From an uncultured Flavobacteriales bacterium (GTDB taxonomy: Bacteria; Bacteroidota; Bacteroidia; Flavobacteriales; UBA7430): 7,189 nucleotides of DNA. A program made the position numbers and the translations under genes. This document shows positions 5,965-7,189 of the stretch, in pieces (the first letter of the stretch is position 1; the number at the start of each line of letters is the position of its first letter). The notes beneath the pieces were generated by a model, which was not told where the DNA came from, did not search any database, and saw only the letters and a program-made list of their open reading frames with translations. The stretch covers positions 1-7,189 of the forward strand of contig CAJWJW010000067.1 of assembly GCA_913041775.1 (NCBI GenBank), in the 5' to 3' direction.

Positions 5965-7189
5965 TTAAGCTTTATTCTTTAATGCTGCTTTAACGAAACT
6001 CACAAATAATGGGTGAGGGTTGGCAACGGTACTTTTATATTCTGGGTGAAATTGAACACCTACAAACCAAGGATGTGCCGGTATTTCAACTATCTCAACT
6101 AGTCCAGTTTGTGGATTAACTCCTGTAGCAATCATACCTGCAGCTTCGTAGTCTGAAAGGTACTTACTATTAAATTCATATCTGTGTCGGTGACGTTCGC
6201 TAATATGCACTTCACCATAAACTTCGTAGGCAATAGATCTTTTCTTTAAATCACAAGAACAAGAACCTAAACGCATGGTGCCACCCATATTAGTTATTTT
6301 CTTTTGCTCTTCCATAATATCAATTACAGGATGAGCACTTTCAGGATTCATTTCTTTAGAGTGTGCATCGGAAAAGTTAAGGACATTACGAGCAAATTCG
6401 ATTACAGAAGCTTGCATACCTAAGCAAATTCCTAAAAATGGAATATTGTTTTCTCTAGCAAAACGTACTGCATGAAGTTTCCCATCGATACCTCTAGATC
6501 CAAAACCTGGAGCAACCAATATAGCATCCATACCTTTTAAGGATTCAGAAGCAGAAACATTGGTTAATTTCTCAGAGTGAATCCAGTGTAAGTTTACCTT
6601 ACAACGTGTAGTAGAACTCGCATGGATAAAAGCTTCAGATATAGATTTATAAGAATCTTTCAATTCAACATACTTTCCAACTAAAGCAATCTCAACTGTA
6701 TCGGTAGGATTATTAAGATTGTGGACAAATTCTTCCCAGTGAGAAACATTTGATTCACCAGAATCGTCTAAGCCTAATTTTCTAAGAACTACTTGATCTA
6801 GTTTCTCTTCTTTCATTAAACGAGGCACATCGTAAATAGTCTCTGCATCTATAGATTGTATTACAGCTTCTGGCTGTACGTTACAGAAAAGAGCAATTTT
6901 TCTACGAATCGCTTGATTAATATCGTGCTCAGTTCTGCAAACCAATACGTCTGGAAAAACACCAGATTCTTGTAATTGTTTTACTGAGTGTTGGGTAGGC
7001 TTGGTTTTTAATTCGCCTGCAGCAGATAAATATGGAACTAAAGTTAAATGTACTACTGCACAATCGTTAGGCTTTTTCCAGCACATTTGACGAACAGTTT
7101 CAACATAAGGAAGCGATTCTATATCACCTACAGTACCACCAATTTCTGTTATTACGACATCGTAATCCCCAGAATTCCCAAGGATTTGC
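5965..7189 (-). CDS. pyrG: CTP synthase (glutamine-hydrolysing), 5'-truncated by window edge
   Basis: CTP synthase aminates UTP to CTP using ATP and ammonia from glutamine, the last step of de novo pyrimidine nucleotide synthesis in the cytosol. The frame is open to the window edge and shows 407 residues. By alignment from memory with the E. coli enzyme about 125 N-terminal residues (P-loop, start codon) lie outside; the internal Met at 7086 is not the start. Visible synthase motifs are TEIGGTVGDIESLP (fragment residues 14-27, with the Mg-binding Glu) and the UTP/CTP-site KTKPTQHSVKQL (from 61). After a linker the class I glutamine amidotransferase domain begins near residue 165 (VEIALVGKYVELKDSYKS). 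It has APGFGSRG, the nucleophile elbow GICLGMQ (Cys codon 6424-6426), MGGTMRLG, RHRHRYE, and the His-Glu pair in QFHPE. All three catalytic triad residues are present. The gene is followed by yidC after 5 nt. Confidence 0.98.
   Translation of the reverse strand, partial: QILGNSGDYDVVITEIGGTVGDIESLPYVETVRQMCWKKPNDCAVVHLTLVPYLSAAGELKTKPTQHSVKQLQESGVFPDVLVCRTEHDINQAIRRKIALFCNVQPEAVIQSIDAETIYDVPRLMKEEKLDQVVLRKLGLDDSGESNVSHWEEFVHNLNNPTDTVEIALVGKYVELKDSYKSISEAFIHASSTTRCKVNLHWIHSEKLTNVSASESLKGMDAILVAPGFGSRGIDGKLHAVRFARENNIPFLGICLGMQASVIEFARNVLNFSDAHSKEMNPESAHPVIDIMEEQKKITNMGGTMRLGSCSCDLKKRSIAYEVYGEVHISERHRHRYEFNSKYLSDYEAAGMIATGVNPQTGLVEIVEIPAHPWFVGVQFHPEYKSTVANPHPLFVSFVKAALKNKA

Noticed and set aside
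5965..7086. Met at 7084-7086 as the CTP synthase start
   Set aside because: The frame stays open upstream and encodes the conserved EIGGTVGDIESLP motif, so the true start lies beyond the window edge.

Overview
The window looks like a core-genome segment of a Bacteroidota bacterium, most likely a flavobacterium-like member of the phylum. The reasons are low GC (by eye about one third), start codons preceded by A/T-rich sequence with no Shine-Dalgarno motif, a YidC of the Bacteroidota type (610 residues, large periplasmic domain, Lys at the groove position), the pyrG-yidC gene pair, and a giant TPR protein followed by a beta-barrel-like outer-membrane protein. All genes are on the minus strand, so transcription runs from high to low coordinates.

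Right block (7189 down to 4127): the C-terminal three quarters of CTP synthase (pyrG, start outside the window) is followed after 5 nt by yidC, the inner-membrane protein insertase. A strong rho-independent terminator (4079-4110) lies 16 nt past the yidC stop and closes this unit.

Intergenic region (3937-4126, 190 bp): it holds the terminator, a weak candidate Bacteroidota-type promoter, two small hairpins and an imperfect tandem 8-bp repeat. It is the only non-coding stretch of any size.

Left block (3936 down to 1): a secreted 1021-residue protein built almost wholly of TPR-like helical repeats is followed after only 4 nt by a secreted, beta-rich protein that runs off the window. The tight spacing suggests co-translation and a joint role in the periplasm or outer membrane. 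The exact role is not known from the sequence.

The four genes cover nucleotide supply, membrane-protein insertion and an envelope module. I see no mobile element, CRISPR array, RNA gene, toxin or defence system. The least understood part, and the best candidate for an under-described system, is the TPR/outer-membrane pair. It looks like a lineage-conserved envelope module rather than something acquired.
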